From Bathymodiolus brooksi (lineage: Eukaryota; Mollusca; Bivalvia; Mytilida; Modiolidae), in NCBI GenBank assembly GCA_963680875.1, contig OY804589.1, positions 31,288,962-31,352,961 of the forward strand: DNA of 64,000 nucleotides, given 5' to 3'. Below the pieces are notes generated by a model, which saw only the letters and a program-made list of their open reading frames with translations, was not told the DNA's origin and ran no database searches. Shown in pieces: positions 1-10,248 of the stretch (its first letter is position 1; every line of letters begins with the position of its first letter). Made by a program: the position numbers and the translations under genes.

Positions 1-537
1 ACCAATCAGAAACAATAATTGCCTGTGGCGGCCATGTTTGTTATCCGATCGGGACACAATGAGCACTCTTTATAGAGGACATTCCATAGATGCTTCCTAC
101 CAAGTTTCGGTTCATTTGGCCAAGCGGTTTCAGAGAAGAAAAGTTTTAAAAATCGGCCAATCAAAAACAAGAATTGCTTGTGGCGGCCATGTTTGTTAAT
201 GGATCGGGACAAAATGTGCATTCTGTAGAGAGGGCCTCCCATAGATGATTCCTACCAAGTTTCAGTTCATTTGGCCAAACGGTTTCAGAGGAGAAGAATT
301 TAAAAATTCAGCCAATCAGAAACAAGAATTGCCTGTGGCGGCCATGTTTGCTAATGGATCGGGACGAAATGAGCAAACTTTATAGAGGACCTTCCATAGA
401 TGCTTCCTACCAAGTTTCAGTTCATTTGGCTTAGGGGTTTCAGAGGAGAAGATTAAAATGTGAAAAGTTAACAGACGACGGACGACGGACGCCAAGTGAT
501 GGCAAAAGCTCACATTGCCTTTGGCAAGGTGAGCTAA
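1..537 (+). mobile_element. HINE/pearl-like element, 3' part, with ~155-bp internal repeats
   Basis: About three and a half copies of a ~155-bp unit (landmarks GCGGCCATGTTTGTTAA, TTCATTTGGCCAAGCGGTTT), then a GACGACGGACG microsatellite and a terminal hairpin: stem 507-519 with 523-535, loop TTT, followed by AAAAA. The architecture (internal tandem repeats, short microsatellite, 3' hairpin) is that of Helentron-associated non-autonomous elements; exact family assignment is inference. The 5' end lies outside the window. Confidence 0.7.
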
Positions 538-860
538 AAAATAACATGTGACATTTATCGCCAGTGAATAGTAAATCTGAGGCTTTGAATACGTTTTTTA
601 TTCAAAATATAGAATAAAATAATTACTGTTTTGATTGTGAAAAAAAATGAAGATATTCAGGTGGCATCTCGGTCGGGCTCAGTGAATATCATTTTTTTTT
701 CAAGTCAATAAATCCACACATTTACAGTATCAAAAGACGGTCACTGTAAAGGTTAAAGGTCGAGGCTAAGATAACCTTATCTAGAAAGATCTTTTGATCT
801 CCACACAAAATACGAGGAGATAACAGGGATACAGATCTCAACTCGCCCACTCATGAACAT

Positions 861-1038
861 AGGCGGATCCAGGGAGAATGGGGTCCGGGTTTTCCTTTTT
901 GAGCTAAATTATAGACTTGTAAAAAAACGTGCTTCAACAGAATATTTCCAATTTCGTCCTTGTTACGTTTTGAAATCAGATTTGTTTTCTAAAAAAAAAA
1001 CCTGGCCCCCTTATGGATATGTCTGGATCTGCCTCTGG
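861..1038 (+). mobile_element. MITE, GGCGGATCCAGG family, degenerate copy
   Basis: Termini GGCGGATCCAGG and CTGGATCTGCC are inverted. It is the same family as the better copies at 38533-38713 and 44702-44831, with a poly-A and C-rich interior. No readable target-site duplication here. Confidence 0.5.
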
Positions 1039-1489
1039 GCAATGCTTTAACCTAAAGTTCACTAGTCTGGTCACCCTCTTGTCGAACGTATCTTAACCGG
1101 CATTATTCCGGGTTATCATATGAGAACCGAGTTTGTATCTAATTTTCGTTTCGTTACACCACTAAAATGCCTGATCGAGTACTGTACATCGTACAAGAAG
1201 CGCTATTTAAATCTTGTCTTGCGATTGACGAATAATTAACGCTACTCATAACAAGCTGTTATCATTAAAAAACTGTTGCTTGTTTTCTTTTACGTTCAAT
1301 GGACGTGACATTCTACATATCTATTTCCCGTCTGTATTTAATTTGATGCATCACTCCGAATGTGGTATGTCCCTATTCGGAATACGTTTACCTGGTGTAG
1401 AGGTCATAAATTTGGGCTAGTTTGCCCCTGCGACCCTTCTAGTCTCAGGTGCATAAATAATATGACGATTGATTAGTCAAAAGACTAAT

Positions 1490-1562
1490 CAATCTCTTCC
1501 ATAGAGTTACCATTCCTTACACGAAGGGGGTGTAACGACCGATAACTCTGTGGAAGAGATTG
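1490..1562. mobile_element. Short Mutator-type MITE with 9-bp TSD
   Basis: 73 bp; the inverted ends CAATCTCTTCCATAGAGTTA / TAACTCTGTGGAAGAGATTG pair almost perfectly. Flanked by the 9-bp direct repeat AAGACTAAT at 1481-1489 and 1563-1571. Same terminal motif as the long element at 53059-53503 and the element at 51637-52104. A 9-bp TSD fits Mutator-like elements. Confidence 0.7.
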
Positions 1563-1589
1563 AAGACTAATAATTCCGAATACCAATTA

Positions 1590-1800
1590 AGCCATTAAAA
1601 CTTGGAAAACAACAGAACAAGACAAAGAGAAACTAGAAACATTCCAAAATAGATGCCTTAGACAAACATTAAGTAAACGTTAGAGAATACCGAAGGGGCC
1701 ATCAACAATGGACAATCTAGAGAAACTGGCAACATAGGATACACAAGACGAAGAAACAAAACAAAAGCACAACACAATATGCGTTGGACACCACTATACG
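1590..1800 (-). repeat. Retroelement 3' tail fragment (GTGTTGCTCA family)
   Basis: Diverged minus-strand copy of the tail also seen at 3117-3265, 6830-6970, 8355-8548, 36975-37118, 45400-45560, 51165-51390, 60500-60640 and 61270-61510. No coding capacity. Confidence 0.45.
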
Positions 1801-2282
1801 CAAACAAACAGAAATAACGGGGAAATGTTCAGACACAATATCAAATGAGGAATTACACGGTAGAGCTGAAACAACAAAAGCTAGTGAAATTATTATACAA
1901 AAATAAAGGAGTTGGATATAACGTGTCTTACGCATGGAGACAACAGGATTTGTACAACAACATTGACGTGGCAACCTGAATGAATGGGCTTTCAGACACC
2001 TAATAAAGATCCATCATAATTTCGGACTATTGAGATTTCGCATTTTTGATCCTTCGGATCATAGGTCGGACCTCTTATTCAGAACATCAAGGGTTCTGTC
2101 TTGCAGCGGAAAAACTAGAGGTCCTATTACAAAAATTGCTGGGGTTCTCTCAGGGGGTATCTCATTTTTCAAGAAAGTTTAATGAAAGTTTAAACAGTAT
2201 ATTATTATGCATATCAAATTTCACTTCACCGGGTCATATACTATAAATACATTTCAAAATACCTTTCCGGGGGAAAACTAGC
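1801..2282. other. Intronic/flanking sequence, nothing recognised
   Basis: AT-rich, short ORFs only, none with a recognisable motif. Confidence 0.4.
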
Positions 2283-2588
2283 TTTGTCATTGAACATTTT
2301 AAAATTATTATTAAAAGTGTGATTTTTCCCATTTTGAATAAGGTAGAAAAAAGCTTCCATTAAAAAAAACATAAATTAGACCAAGTCTTAACACTTAAAA
2401 AAACAACCCCCAAATTGAGCCAGTACATTTCAATTTGTCATTGAACATTTTAAAATTATTATTGAAAGTGTGATTTTCCCATTTTGAATAAGGAAAAAAA
2501 GCTTTAATAAAAAACAAAAAACAAACGTAAATTAGACCAAGTCTTAACACTTAAAAAAACAACCCCCAAATGGAGCCGGTACATGATC
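2283..2588 (+). repeat. Direct duplication, ~150 bp x2
   Basis: Units at about 2283-2430 and 2434-2588 share TTGTCATTGAACATTTTAAA at the start and ACAACCCCCAAA near the end, with small indels. Confidence 0.85.
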
Positions 2589-2984
2589 TAATTTCAGCTA
2601 AAACATATTGTGTCAAGTATGTATGCCTAGGGGCGATCAACTTGACCTAAAAAGGTTATTTCGGGTCACTTAACATAGTGGTATATAAATAACATACATA
2701 CAAATGTACATGAAACATATCCACTTTGAAGGCCATTACTGGCCATGTCCTGGTTTTTTTTAAATAGCTCGCTACAAGGTAGAAGACACAAAGGTTGTTC
2801 CGTGTTGTCAATTCTTTATCATAAAAAAAATAATATGAAATGTATACTTGTTTTTTTTATTGTTTACAAGTACAATTTGCTGAAGGACAAAAAAAATGGC
2901 CTTATTCCGTTCATATCGACAGACATTAGGGCTTCAGAATTGAGACAGCATACATTTTTATTCTAAGAGGTTCCCTATGGGGGG

Positions 2985-3108
2985 ATTTAGGGTGTTAAGG
3001 TTATGGTGTTTAAAACAACTTTCAACAATATTTCAGTTTTATCATATCGGTCAATTTTCTTGGTCAGGAAAACCGGAGTACCCGGAGAACAACACAGTGG
3101 GGACATTT
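2985..3108 (-). mobile_element. V-SINE, 3' half
   Basis: Minus-strand tail plus central domain (CCGGAGTACCCGGAG). No tRNA head. Followed directly by a retroelement-tail fragment at 3117-3265. Confidence 0.7.
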
Positions 3109-3269
3109 ATAAACATTAGAGAAAACCGAAAGTGGCAATCAACTATGGATATATGGATAATTCAGAGAAACAGGCAATATTCTGCACAAGACACGGAATG
3201 TAGACAAATGAATACACAATACAGAAAACTAAAAAGATAAGTAACACGGACCCCACCAAAGAACCAATA

Positions 3270-4029
3270 GACCAATAAAACAATCAGGCGATCCTCTGGT
3301 ATTTTAATGATCAACTAATATGCTATTCATTGCTACAAGAATATTTTAAAAAAAAAGCCATTAAGGTCCAATATGTTATCACTGATCTTAATTATAGACT
3401 AACTTCAAGCGTGTTTCCTACCAACATTGAATGAATAACAGTGCCAAGTATAATATCTGAAAAAGAATTCCCATACGCGATTCACGGGAGGAGGAGGGTT
3501 GATCGAGGGTACCGTATTTGTATATATTTTTTTGTAAATTCTTTTGCAATATCTGGATATAGGTGCCTCCTTTGTCAGAGCCAAAAATATAATGGGTCCC
3601 ACCTTTTCCTAAAATCTGAAACTGCATCTAAACTCATTTCTTCCAGGTATTTCATATTCTAATTTTGGTCAATTCTTTCATAACGATAAAATATTCACTA
3701 TTGTTGTTCCCATAGCAACAGAAGTAAATAATGGTGACAAATAATTATTATTCATGTACTAAGAAATTTCAGACAAGTTTTTATCAGTTTAAATATATAT
3801 ATTAGTTTATAGGAAAAAGTTAATCGGAGACAACCTGTGGGTGGGTTGGTGTGTGTGTTATTCATTTCTTTTCAGCTATATGACAACTACCAGATTTAAT
3901 TTGAGAAGAAACCCGGTCAGGTATAACCAACTGACCAGTTAAATCTCCGGTCTGGAAATCTTAAAACTTGAGCCAGTTGAGGTGGGTATTGGGGAGCGAA
4001 CTTACATGGATGATGGAGAGAAACGGATT
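3270..4029. other. Intronic sequence, nothing recognised
   Basis: AT-rich. Overlapping short ORFs at 3405-3662 on both strands show no family motif. A GTGTGTGT microsatellite is near 3848. Confidence 0.4.
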
Positions 4030-4030
4030 T

Positions 4031-4153
4031 CATGTTAGCAAGTACTTCTAGTTCTTTACAGACAGACAAGAATTCGGTGTTAGGACGAACCATTAAACAT
4101 GGACATTGGTTAATAAAGGTACATAATGTCATCATTACCTGGATTGAATTGAG
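4031..4153 (+). repeat. Left copy of ~120-bp direct repeat flanking a SINE
   Basis: Begins GTTAGCAAGTA and ends ATTACCTGGATTGAATT. A diverged copy lies on the other side of the SINE at 4431-4546. Confidence 0.8.
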
Positions 4154-4436
4154 GGGCCGTCGTGGTCGTGATCGTGACCGCATGGTAGTTGGATGTACAG
4201 CTACTAATACCTATGCAATCAGTACCTATCACCATTAAAGTTGTGAGTTCGAATCCCGCTCATGGCGAGGTGTATTATATATACTGGTATAGATAAAACA
4301 TTATGTAATCAAATTTGTCAGTGACTTGCAGCAGATATGTGGTATTCTCCAGGTACTCGGGTTAATTTCATCCACCAATATAACTGAAATATTGTTGAAA
4401 GTGGCGTTAAATACCATAGCCCTAACCCTTGTTAGC
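4154..4436 (+). mobile_element. V-SINE, near full length
   Basis: tRNA-like head with A-box region (GTGACCGCATGGTAGTTGGA) and B box GTGAGTTCGAATCCCGCTC. The central V-domain is shortened to CAGGTACTCGGGTTAATTTC; the tail is AACTGAAATATTGTTGAAAG then GTGGCGTTAAATACC, ending in CCCTAACCC. A reference copy for the family in this window. It is not a tRNA gene: there is no acceptor stem. Confidence 0.85.
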
Positions 4437-4546
4437 AAGTATTGTTACTGCTTTACAGACAAGAACTAGGTGTTATGAACCATTAGCCATCGACATTGTA
4501 ATAAACCTACACAATTCCATTATTACCTGGATTGGATTGAATTAAA
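4431..4546 (+). repeat. Right copy of ~120-bp direct repeat flanking a SINE
   Basis: Diverged match to 4031-4153 (shared GTTAGCAAGTA, CTTTACAGACAAGAA, ATTACCTGGATTG). Another piece (GTTAGCATGAAC...CTGCTTTA) follows a SINE tail at 6354. Confidence 0.75.
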
Positions 4547-4881
4547 AACGAAGATATTTAATTTAGATTTTTTTTTACATGAAGAAATTGGTAAATTTTC
4601 GTCAAATTTTACCAAAATTTAATGTTGAAAAGTGCATGGCCCAATGATCTATTTTTAGTTTGCCTCTTTCAAAACAATTATATGGTCCTTTCCTAAGCCG
4701 AATATGATAGTGCTAAATAAAAACTGGAAAATTTACAGGTCCGAACAAAGTTTTGGGTCGAAGTACCGGTGCTCATCACGAGGACTGATGTCGTCAGAGG
4801 AGCAATTTAAAGGTGAACACCTATTATTTTTCCTCAGATATTTCAGAGAGGTATGTAATACGTGCCTTTATGAATACTTAC

Positions 4882-5001
4882 CTGAATAAAACCGGGAACA
4901 CCTTTGGCAAATTCAACAACTTTAACAATAGATGGAGTCATGGCTTCGGCTAATTTCTGCCATGCCTCGGGACTATGGGATTCAAGGTCCGCATCCTCTA
5001 C
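4882..5001 (-). CDS. THR: THR exon 5: start of LBD helix 3
   Basis: 120 nt, 40 codons in phase 0 (residues 244-283). The acceptor is TTAATATTAG|GT and the donor ATTCAG|GTAAGT. It holds the helix 3 signature of nuclear receptors, TPSIVKVVEFAKGVPGF, matching TR (TPAITRVVDFAKKLPMF). The Arg of the vertebrate TR polar pocket in this helix (Arg282 in human TR-beta numbering) aligns with Lys270 here. The exon ends before the DQIxLLK part of the LBD, which I searched for in 1-4881 and did not find, so the gene continues beyond the left edge. Confidence 0.9.
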
Positions 5002-5386
5002 CTAATATTAAAATAAGAACATGCACGTTTAAGCGTTTTTGCCATGTGATTTTTTTCAGGGGTTGGCAGCCATCTTGAATTTCCTATCAACATGTGAAAG
5101 AAAATTAGTAAAGGACCATTCCATAATTATTCATGTACTGTTTGGGTAGTTTAGTTGTAATTTAAAACGAGAAATAATATATTTGAGGCATATAAAGAAA
5201 TAATTAAATTGCCAGGAACAAATTGCTTTGTTCAAGAAAAGAAACCACAACTGAAAAAACATTCATTTTATAAAGAGGTGAAGAGGTAATATATTTTTTT
5301 TAATTAGAAATTAAATTACCTGTCAAAATCAAATTGAGCATAGTCAAAACTGCCTTTAAGGCCATCTGTGTATATATATATATATA
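5002..5386. other. THR intron 4, unassigned
   Basis: Contains GGGGTTGGCAGCCATCTTG and AGTAAAGGACCATTCCATAA at 5058-5125, both also found at 8812-8880, so part is a dispersed repeat. Ends in a TA dinucleotide run. Confidence 0.4.
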
Positions 5387-5550
5387 GGGAGTGGATGTAG
5401 TCGAGTGGTCTAGGGCGCTGGACGTAAGGCTAAGCGAATGGTGCTGCAGTGTAACAATGGTGTGGGTTCAAATCCCGTCGAGGGAAGAACAAAAATTTGA
5501 CAGCTCTAAAATCTAATTCTAACACTGTTTGGTTTAATTTTCAGACGTAT
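5387..5550 (+). mobile_element. tRNA-Leu-like SINE, copy 1
   Basis: A-box-like GTCGAGTGGTCTAGGGCGCTGG and B box GGTGTGGGTTCAAATCCC, followed by a ~70-bp tail ending CAGACG(TA)n. The head resembles tRNA-Leu/Ser class II genes but does not close an acceptor stem, so it is a SINE and not a tRNA gene. Confidence 0.8.
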
Positions 5551-5588
5551 ATATATATAACACTACGACTATTGAAGCTCCTTTTTTA

Positions 5589-5751
5589 GGGAGTGGATGT
5601 AGTCGAGTGGTCTAGGGCGCTGGACGTAAGGCTAAGCGAATGGTGCTGCAGTGTATCAATGGTGTGGGTTCAAATCCCGTCGAGGGAAGAACAAAAATTT
5701 GACAGCTCTAAAATCTAATTCTAACACTGTTTGGTTTAATTTTCAGACGTA
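5589..5751 (+). mobile_element. tRNA-Leu-like SINE, copy 2
   Basis: Nearly identical to copies 1 and 3. The 30 bp before it (ACACTACGACTATTGAAGCT) also precede copy 3, so the flank was copied along with the SINE. Confidence 0.8.
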
Positions 5752-6051
5752 TATAATATTTAGTATCCTTTAAAGTAACTTTGAGATCCAGTGGGACAGA
5801 TATATTGTATGGTTGTCACTTGCTTCTAGACGTTTGTATAATATACTTTATTTCCTGTGACTGTATAATGAATCTGAATTCTTCATTATCCTATACAATA
5901 TATTAAAAATTGCTGAGTTAGATTGCTGTCAAATTATAATATTAAAGTATATATGTACCATCTACACACGCTTATACACATGTCTTACGTCTATCCCTAG
6001 ATTTTCCTTACGAGACAAGGTAACACTACGACTATTGAAGCTCCTTTTTTA

Positions 6052-6216
6052 GGGAGTGGATGTAGTCGAGTGGTCTAGGGCGCTGGGCGTAAGGCTAAGC
6101 GAATGGTGCTGCAGTGTATCAATGGTGTGGGTTCAAATCCCGTCGAGGGAAGAACAAAAATTTGACAGCTCTAAAATCTAATTCTAACACTGTTTGGTTT
6201 AATTTTCAGACGTATA
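6052..6216 (+). mobile_element. tRNA-Leu-like SINE, copy 3
   Basis: Nearly identical to copies 1 and 2, sharing the upstream 30-bp flank with copy 2. It ends in a TA run. Confidence 0.8.
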
Positions 6217-6297
6217 TATATATATACATATATCCATTTAATTTAATAATGCATAATACATGTAATTTTAATTTCATTTACAAATAAAATTGACCCC

Positions 6298-6353
6298 ACA
6301 ATATAACTGAAATATTGTTGAAAGTGGCGTTAAACACCATAACCCCTAACCCT
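6298..6353 (+). mobile_element. V-SINE tail-only copy
   Basis: About 55 bp: ATATAACTGAAATATTGTTG through GTTAAACACCATAACCCCTAACC. Confidence 0.8.
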
Positions 6354-6419
6354 GTTAGCATGAACTTTTACTGCTTTAAGGACCCTAAACCAATCCATTT
6401 AATTGAATAATGCATATAA

Positions 6420-6512
6420 TTTGAATCTGTATATAAAGGGCAACTGCTCATAAAGGACACTTTGTCAGGTTCTCGTCAGTGTCCTTAAATACATACAGAT
6501 TTGACTATATAT
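6420..6512 (+). mobile_element. Fragment of CAGTCAAACCTG-type MITE
   Basis: Contains TATAAAGGGCAACTGCTCAT and a terminal CAGATTTGACTAT, like the right half of the element at 13935-14604. Confidence 0.5.
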
Positions 6513-6830
6513 GTAATCATGCAACTGAAGCACCAATTCAAGCTTCATGCACAGGATAATGATATCAAATTTAGTGCACACGGCCCGTTTCTGGAATACT
6601 CAAAATCGAAAGATTGGAAAATCAAACGATTTAAAGTTCTGGGAGCAATAAAACCAAAGGGCCTAAAAAGGATAGCCAAAATCGGCTAAGAAATAAAGTT
6701 TGTCATATTCAAATGATAATAGGTAAACATAGAAACCAGAGGACCTGTGATGCTGTGTTGGTGTAAAATACCAATTTCATTTAACCAAGTTTTCAAGACA
6801 GAAATTGTGATCCTTGAAATTTGAGGTTTT
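6513..6830. other. THR intron 4, nothing recognised
   Basis: Holds a short match (TTTAGTGCACACGGCCCGTT, 6570-6590) to the dispersed repeat near 38910, in the opposite sense. Confidence 0.35.
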
Positions 6831-6970
6831 AAGAAAATGGTTAATCAGAAGCTGTAAATCGAAGGACAGACAATACAATGGACAAATGAAAAAAAAGGAC
6901 GAACAACAATCTACAAAGCACTACACAGAAAACTAACGATTAAGCAAGGAGCAGCAAGAACTCCCTATAA
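6830..6970 (-). repeat. Retroelement 3' tail fragment
   Basis: Minus-strand copy; CAACAATCTACAAAGCACTACACAGAAAACTAA region matches the family at 36975-37118. It runs directly into the A-rich array. Confidence 0.5.
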
Positions 6971-8030
6971 TAAGACCTAAATAATAAAAAAAAAAAAAAA
7001 TAAGCCACAGGAACCATAATAAAAAGACCCAAATAAAAAAAAAAAAAAAAAAAAGCCACAGGAACCCTAATAAAAAGACCCAAATAAAAAAAAAAATAAA
7101 AAATAAGCCACAGGAACCATAATAAAAAGACCCAAATAAAAAAAAAAAAAAAAAAAAAGCCACAGGAACCCTAATAAAAAGACCCAAATAAAAAAAAAAA
7201 AAAAAAAAAAGCCACAGGAACCCTAATAAAAAGACCCAAATAAAAAAAAAAAAAAAAAAAAAAAAGCCACAGGAACCATAATAAAAAGACCCAAATAAAA
7301 AAAAAAAAAAAAAAAGCCACAGGAACCATAATAAAAAGACCCAAATAAAAAAAAAAAAAAAAAAAAAAAGCCACAGGAACCATAATAAAAAGACCCAAAT
7401 AAAAAAAAAAAAAAAAAAAAAGCCACAGGAACCCTAATAAAAAGACCCAAATAAAAAAAAAAAAAAAATAAGCCACAGGAACTCTAATAAAAAGACCCAA
7501 ATAAAAAAAAAAAAAAAAAAAAGCCACAGGAACCCTAATAAAAAGACCCAAATAAAAAAAAAAAAAAAAAAAAAAGCCACAGGAACCCTAATAAAAAGAA
7601 CCAAATAAAAAAAAAAAAGCCACAGGAACCATAATAAAAAGACCCAAATAAAAAAAAAAAAAAAAAAAAAAGCCACAGGAACCATAATAAAAAGACCCAA
7701 ATAAAAAAAAAAAAAAAAAAAAAAAACCACAGGAACCCTAATAAAAAGACCCAAATAAAAAAAAAAAAAAAAAAAAAAGCCACAGGAACCCTAATTTTAG
7801 ACCCAAATAAAAAAAAAAAAAAAAAAAAAGCCACAGGAACCATAATAAAAAGACCCAAATAAAAAAACAAAAAAAAAAGCCACAGGAACCCTAATAAAAA
7901 GACCCAAATAATAAAAATAAAATAAAAAATTAAGTCACAAGAATCCTAATAAAAAGACCCAAATAACAATAAAAAAAAATATTAAGCCACAGGAACACAG
8001 GAACCCCAATAAAAAGACCCAAATACATTT
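6971..8030 (+). repeat. A-rich minisatellite, ~48-60-bp unit, about 20 copies
   Basis: Unit GCCACAGGAACC(C/A)TAATAAAAAGACCCAAAT plus a poly-A run of variable length (10-25 A). The poly-A length is the main variable. Phe-rich ORFs on the minus strand across it are artefacts. It lies within intron 4, about 50 bp from the exon 4 donor. Confidence 0.95.
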
Positions 8031-8079
8031 GTAATTATAAAAAGATATGTCCCACTATAAAATAAAATATGTTTTCTAC

Positions 8080-8285
8080 CTCGCTTCCTTTTGCTGGCAT
8101 TGTTACATTTGTCTGGTCATATGCTTTAACTATTTCACTGATTAACAGTCTGTCTGTATCCGTCATCAAGTCATGCACGCATGCGTTTTCACGCACTTTC
8201 ACTTTAAAGACATCCACATGTTTTTTCCGTCTGTTATCTTCGATGAGTTTTCGCTTTGCCTTTCTTTGCTTTTCATTTAATACCA
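8080..8285 (-). CDS. THR: THR exon 4: C-terminal extension, hinge and LBD helix 1 region
   Basis: 206 nt, residues 175-243. The acceptor is TTCTTGCAG|TG and the donor GCGAG|GTAGAA. It begins VLNEKQRKAKRKLIEDNRRKK (written here as VLNEKQRKAK then RKLIEDNRRKK), the basic A/T-box and hinge helix characteristic of TR (vertebrate form: DSKRxAKRKLIEENREKR). The segment TDTDRLLISEIVKAYDQTN matches LBD helix 1 of TR (EEWELIxxVTEAHxxTN). The middle part (about residues 196-215) is variable and has no motif that I recognise. The donor side lies only about 50 bp from the A-rich minisatellite ending near 8030. Confidence 0.9.
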
Positions 8286-8354
8286 CTGCAAGAATAAAAA
8301 ATTACAATTTATTATTTTGAATAGAATTAAATTAATTGGTTGTTAAGTATAAAT

Positions 8355-8548
8355 AAAGGCTAGAGAAAACGGATGGGGGGGCAATCAAGAATGGATAATC
8401 TAGAGGGACGCCGGCAACTGTGGGCAATCAAGAATGGATAATCTAGGGACACCGGCAACATTGGACACACAAGACATAGGGCAAGGACAAATAAAACAAA
8501 AAAACACAACACAGAAAATTAAAAAGATGAGCAACACGACCCACCAAC
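8355..8548 (-). repeat. Retroelement 3' tail fragment, internally duplicated
   Basis: Minus-strand copy of the GTGTTGCTCA tail; the stretch GGGCAATCAAGAATGGATAA occurs twice. Confidence 0.5.
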
Positions 8549-8680
8549 CAGGACCGGGCTTAGGAGGTGCGGGGCCCAATGCTGTTCTCTGTGAAACCTG
8601 TATAGTGCTGTTGTGTGTACTTGAGCAGCCAAGAGTAGATAACCCCAGCGCGGTGCCCAATTGGGAATCATTGATCCAAT
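8549..8680 (-). mobile_element. hAT-type MITE, truncated
   Basis: Starts CAGGACCGGGCTTAGGAGG and shares the CCCCAGCGCGG...CCCAATTGGG interior with copies at 19159-19279 and 45660-45791. The distal terminal repeat is missing. Confidence 0.6.
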
Positions 8681-8942
8681 GAACACAAAAAAAACCCAGA
8701 CTTTTGTAGAGGACCTTCCAAGGGAAATCCCAGCTGGCTTAGCTTTAAAATGGTTCTGTGGTTTCAGAGAAGAATATGTTTAAGCATTTTTCCCATGTTA
8801 TTTTTGTTCAGGGGTTGGCAGCCATCTTGCATTTCTGGTCCACATGTAAATGAAAATTAGTAAAGGACCATTCCATAATAAAGTAATGTATTGTTTGGGT
8901 ACAGTCTAGTTTGTACTTTCAGGAGAAATAATATTTATTTAT

Positions 8943-9405
8943 CCTATGGTGGCGGGGGAGGGGCAATGTTTGGCTTAATATTGTCAAGTACTGTAGGTGG
9001 AGGAGAGGCAATGTTTGGTTTAATATTGTCAAGTACTGTAGGTGGAGGAGGGGCAATGTTTGGTTTAATATTGTCAAGTACTGTAGGTGGGGGAGGGGCA
9101 ATGCTTGGCTTAATATTGTCAAGTACTGTAGGTGGGGGAGGGGCAATGTTTGGCTTAATATTGTCAAGTACTGTAGGTGGGGGAGGGGCAATGTTTGGCC
9201 TAATATTGTCAAGTACTGTAGGTGGGGAAGGGGCAATGTTTGGCTTAATATTGTCAAGTACTGTAGGTGGGGGAGGGGCAATGTTTGGCTTAATATTGTC
9301 AAGTACTGTAGGTAGGGTGGGGGGGGGGGTAATATTTGGCCTAATATTGTCAAGTACTGTAGGTGGGGGAGAGGCAATGCTTTGCCTAATATTGTATATC
9401 TTTAA
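8943..9405 (+). repeat. 45-bp minisatellite, about 10 copies
   Basis: Unit GGTGGGGGAGGGGCAATGTT + TGGCTTAATATTGTCAAGTACTGTA region. Because 45 is a multiple of three, long ORFs stay open on both strands; no protein is implied. Confidence 0.95.
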
Positions 9406-9548
9406 AAGATTGTCGTTACTTTAAAGATATAAAAAATACGAATGAATAGATGGTAGTTTACTTAAATTAGTGGGCAGCTTTACCTACGCGGTCGAAGACT
9501 GATCGGCAGAGATTCGGACTGAATTTTTGGTTGGTTGGTTGGTTGGTT

Positions 9549-9668
9549 GGTTTATGGTGTTTAACGCCACTTTCAACAATATTTCAGCTATATCGTGGCG
9601 GTCAGCTGCAGGTTTATTGGTGGAGGAAACCGGAGTGCACCTACAGAGAAAACCACCGACCTGTCGCT
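9549..9668 (-). mobile_element. V-SINE, 3' half
   Basis: Minus strand; tail, TATCGTGGCGGTCAGC and an altered V-domain (GGAAACCGGAGTGCACCTAC). Preceded by a GGTT microsatellite at 9528-9550. Confidence 0.75.
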
Positions 9669-9924
9669 ACTGATCATGAATGTGTCTTAATATTATACAT
9701 TTCCCTGAACATTTAACCCAAGTGACCTAGATAAAAAAAATACTTGTTGCCGTTTAAATATGGTATATAACCAAGGTCAAAATTGTCTAGTTGTCATAAA
9801 AACAATAGCCACTCACCCCTATCTGTTTGCATTAAATACTAAGTCAACATTGTTATGTTAATCTAGAAGGCTCCAAAGAAAATAATGGCCATGGGCGTAA
9901 GAAGTTATAAAAAAAAACAGTTTT

Positions 9925-10150
9925 ATCACATTACAATAATAAGCTGCATTCTATATTTCTAAATAATTAATATTCTATTTTATCACGTTACAATACTAAG
10001 CTGTATTCTATATTTCTAATAATTAATATTCTATTTTATCACGTTACAATAATAAGCTGTATTCTATATTTCTAATAATTAATATTCTATTTTATCACGT
10101 TACAATAATAAGCTGTATTCCATATTTCTAATAATTAATATTCTATTTTG
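9925..10150 (+). repeat. ~56-bp tandem repeat, 4 copies
   Basis: Unit TTTTATCACGTTACAATAAT + AAGCTGTATTCTATATTTCTAATAATTAATATTCTA region. Confidence 0.9.
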
Positions 10151-10248
10151 TCGATTGCAAACTTATTTTCTATATTTATGACAAATACAAAGGGGGTTCT
10201 ATTTTTATTTTGCCAATTCCAGTTACCTTTATATCTCCACAAAACAAG

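Noticed and set aside
4154..4260. tRNA gene in the V-SINE head
   Set aside because: It has the B box but no closing acceptor stem, and recurs dispersed with a common body and tail.
1..4881. Remaining THR ligand-binding exons
   Set aside because: I looked on the minus strand for a DQIxLLK-type exon and found none; it is most likely outside the window.
5387..6216. Functional tRNA-Leu genes
   Set aside because: A and B boxes are present but the acceptor stem does not pair and a SINE tail follows; all three copies share that tail.
6933..7870. Long Phe-rich ORFs on the minus strand
   Set aside because: They are translations of the A-rich minisatellite; frame openness is due to poly-A and unit length, with no start context or family match.
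8891..9424. 177-codon Gly-rich ORF and a 152-codon ORF on the opposite strand
   Set aside because: A 45-bp repeat unit keeps frames open on both strands. No signal peptide or domain flanks it, and the array ends abruptly.
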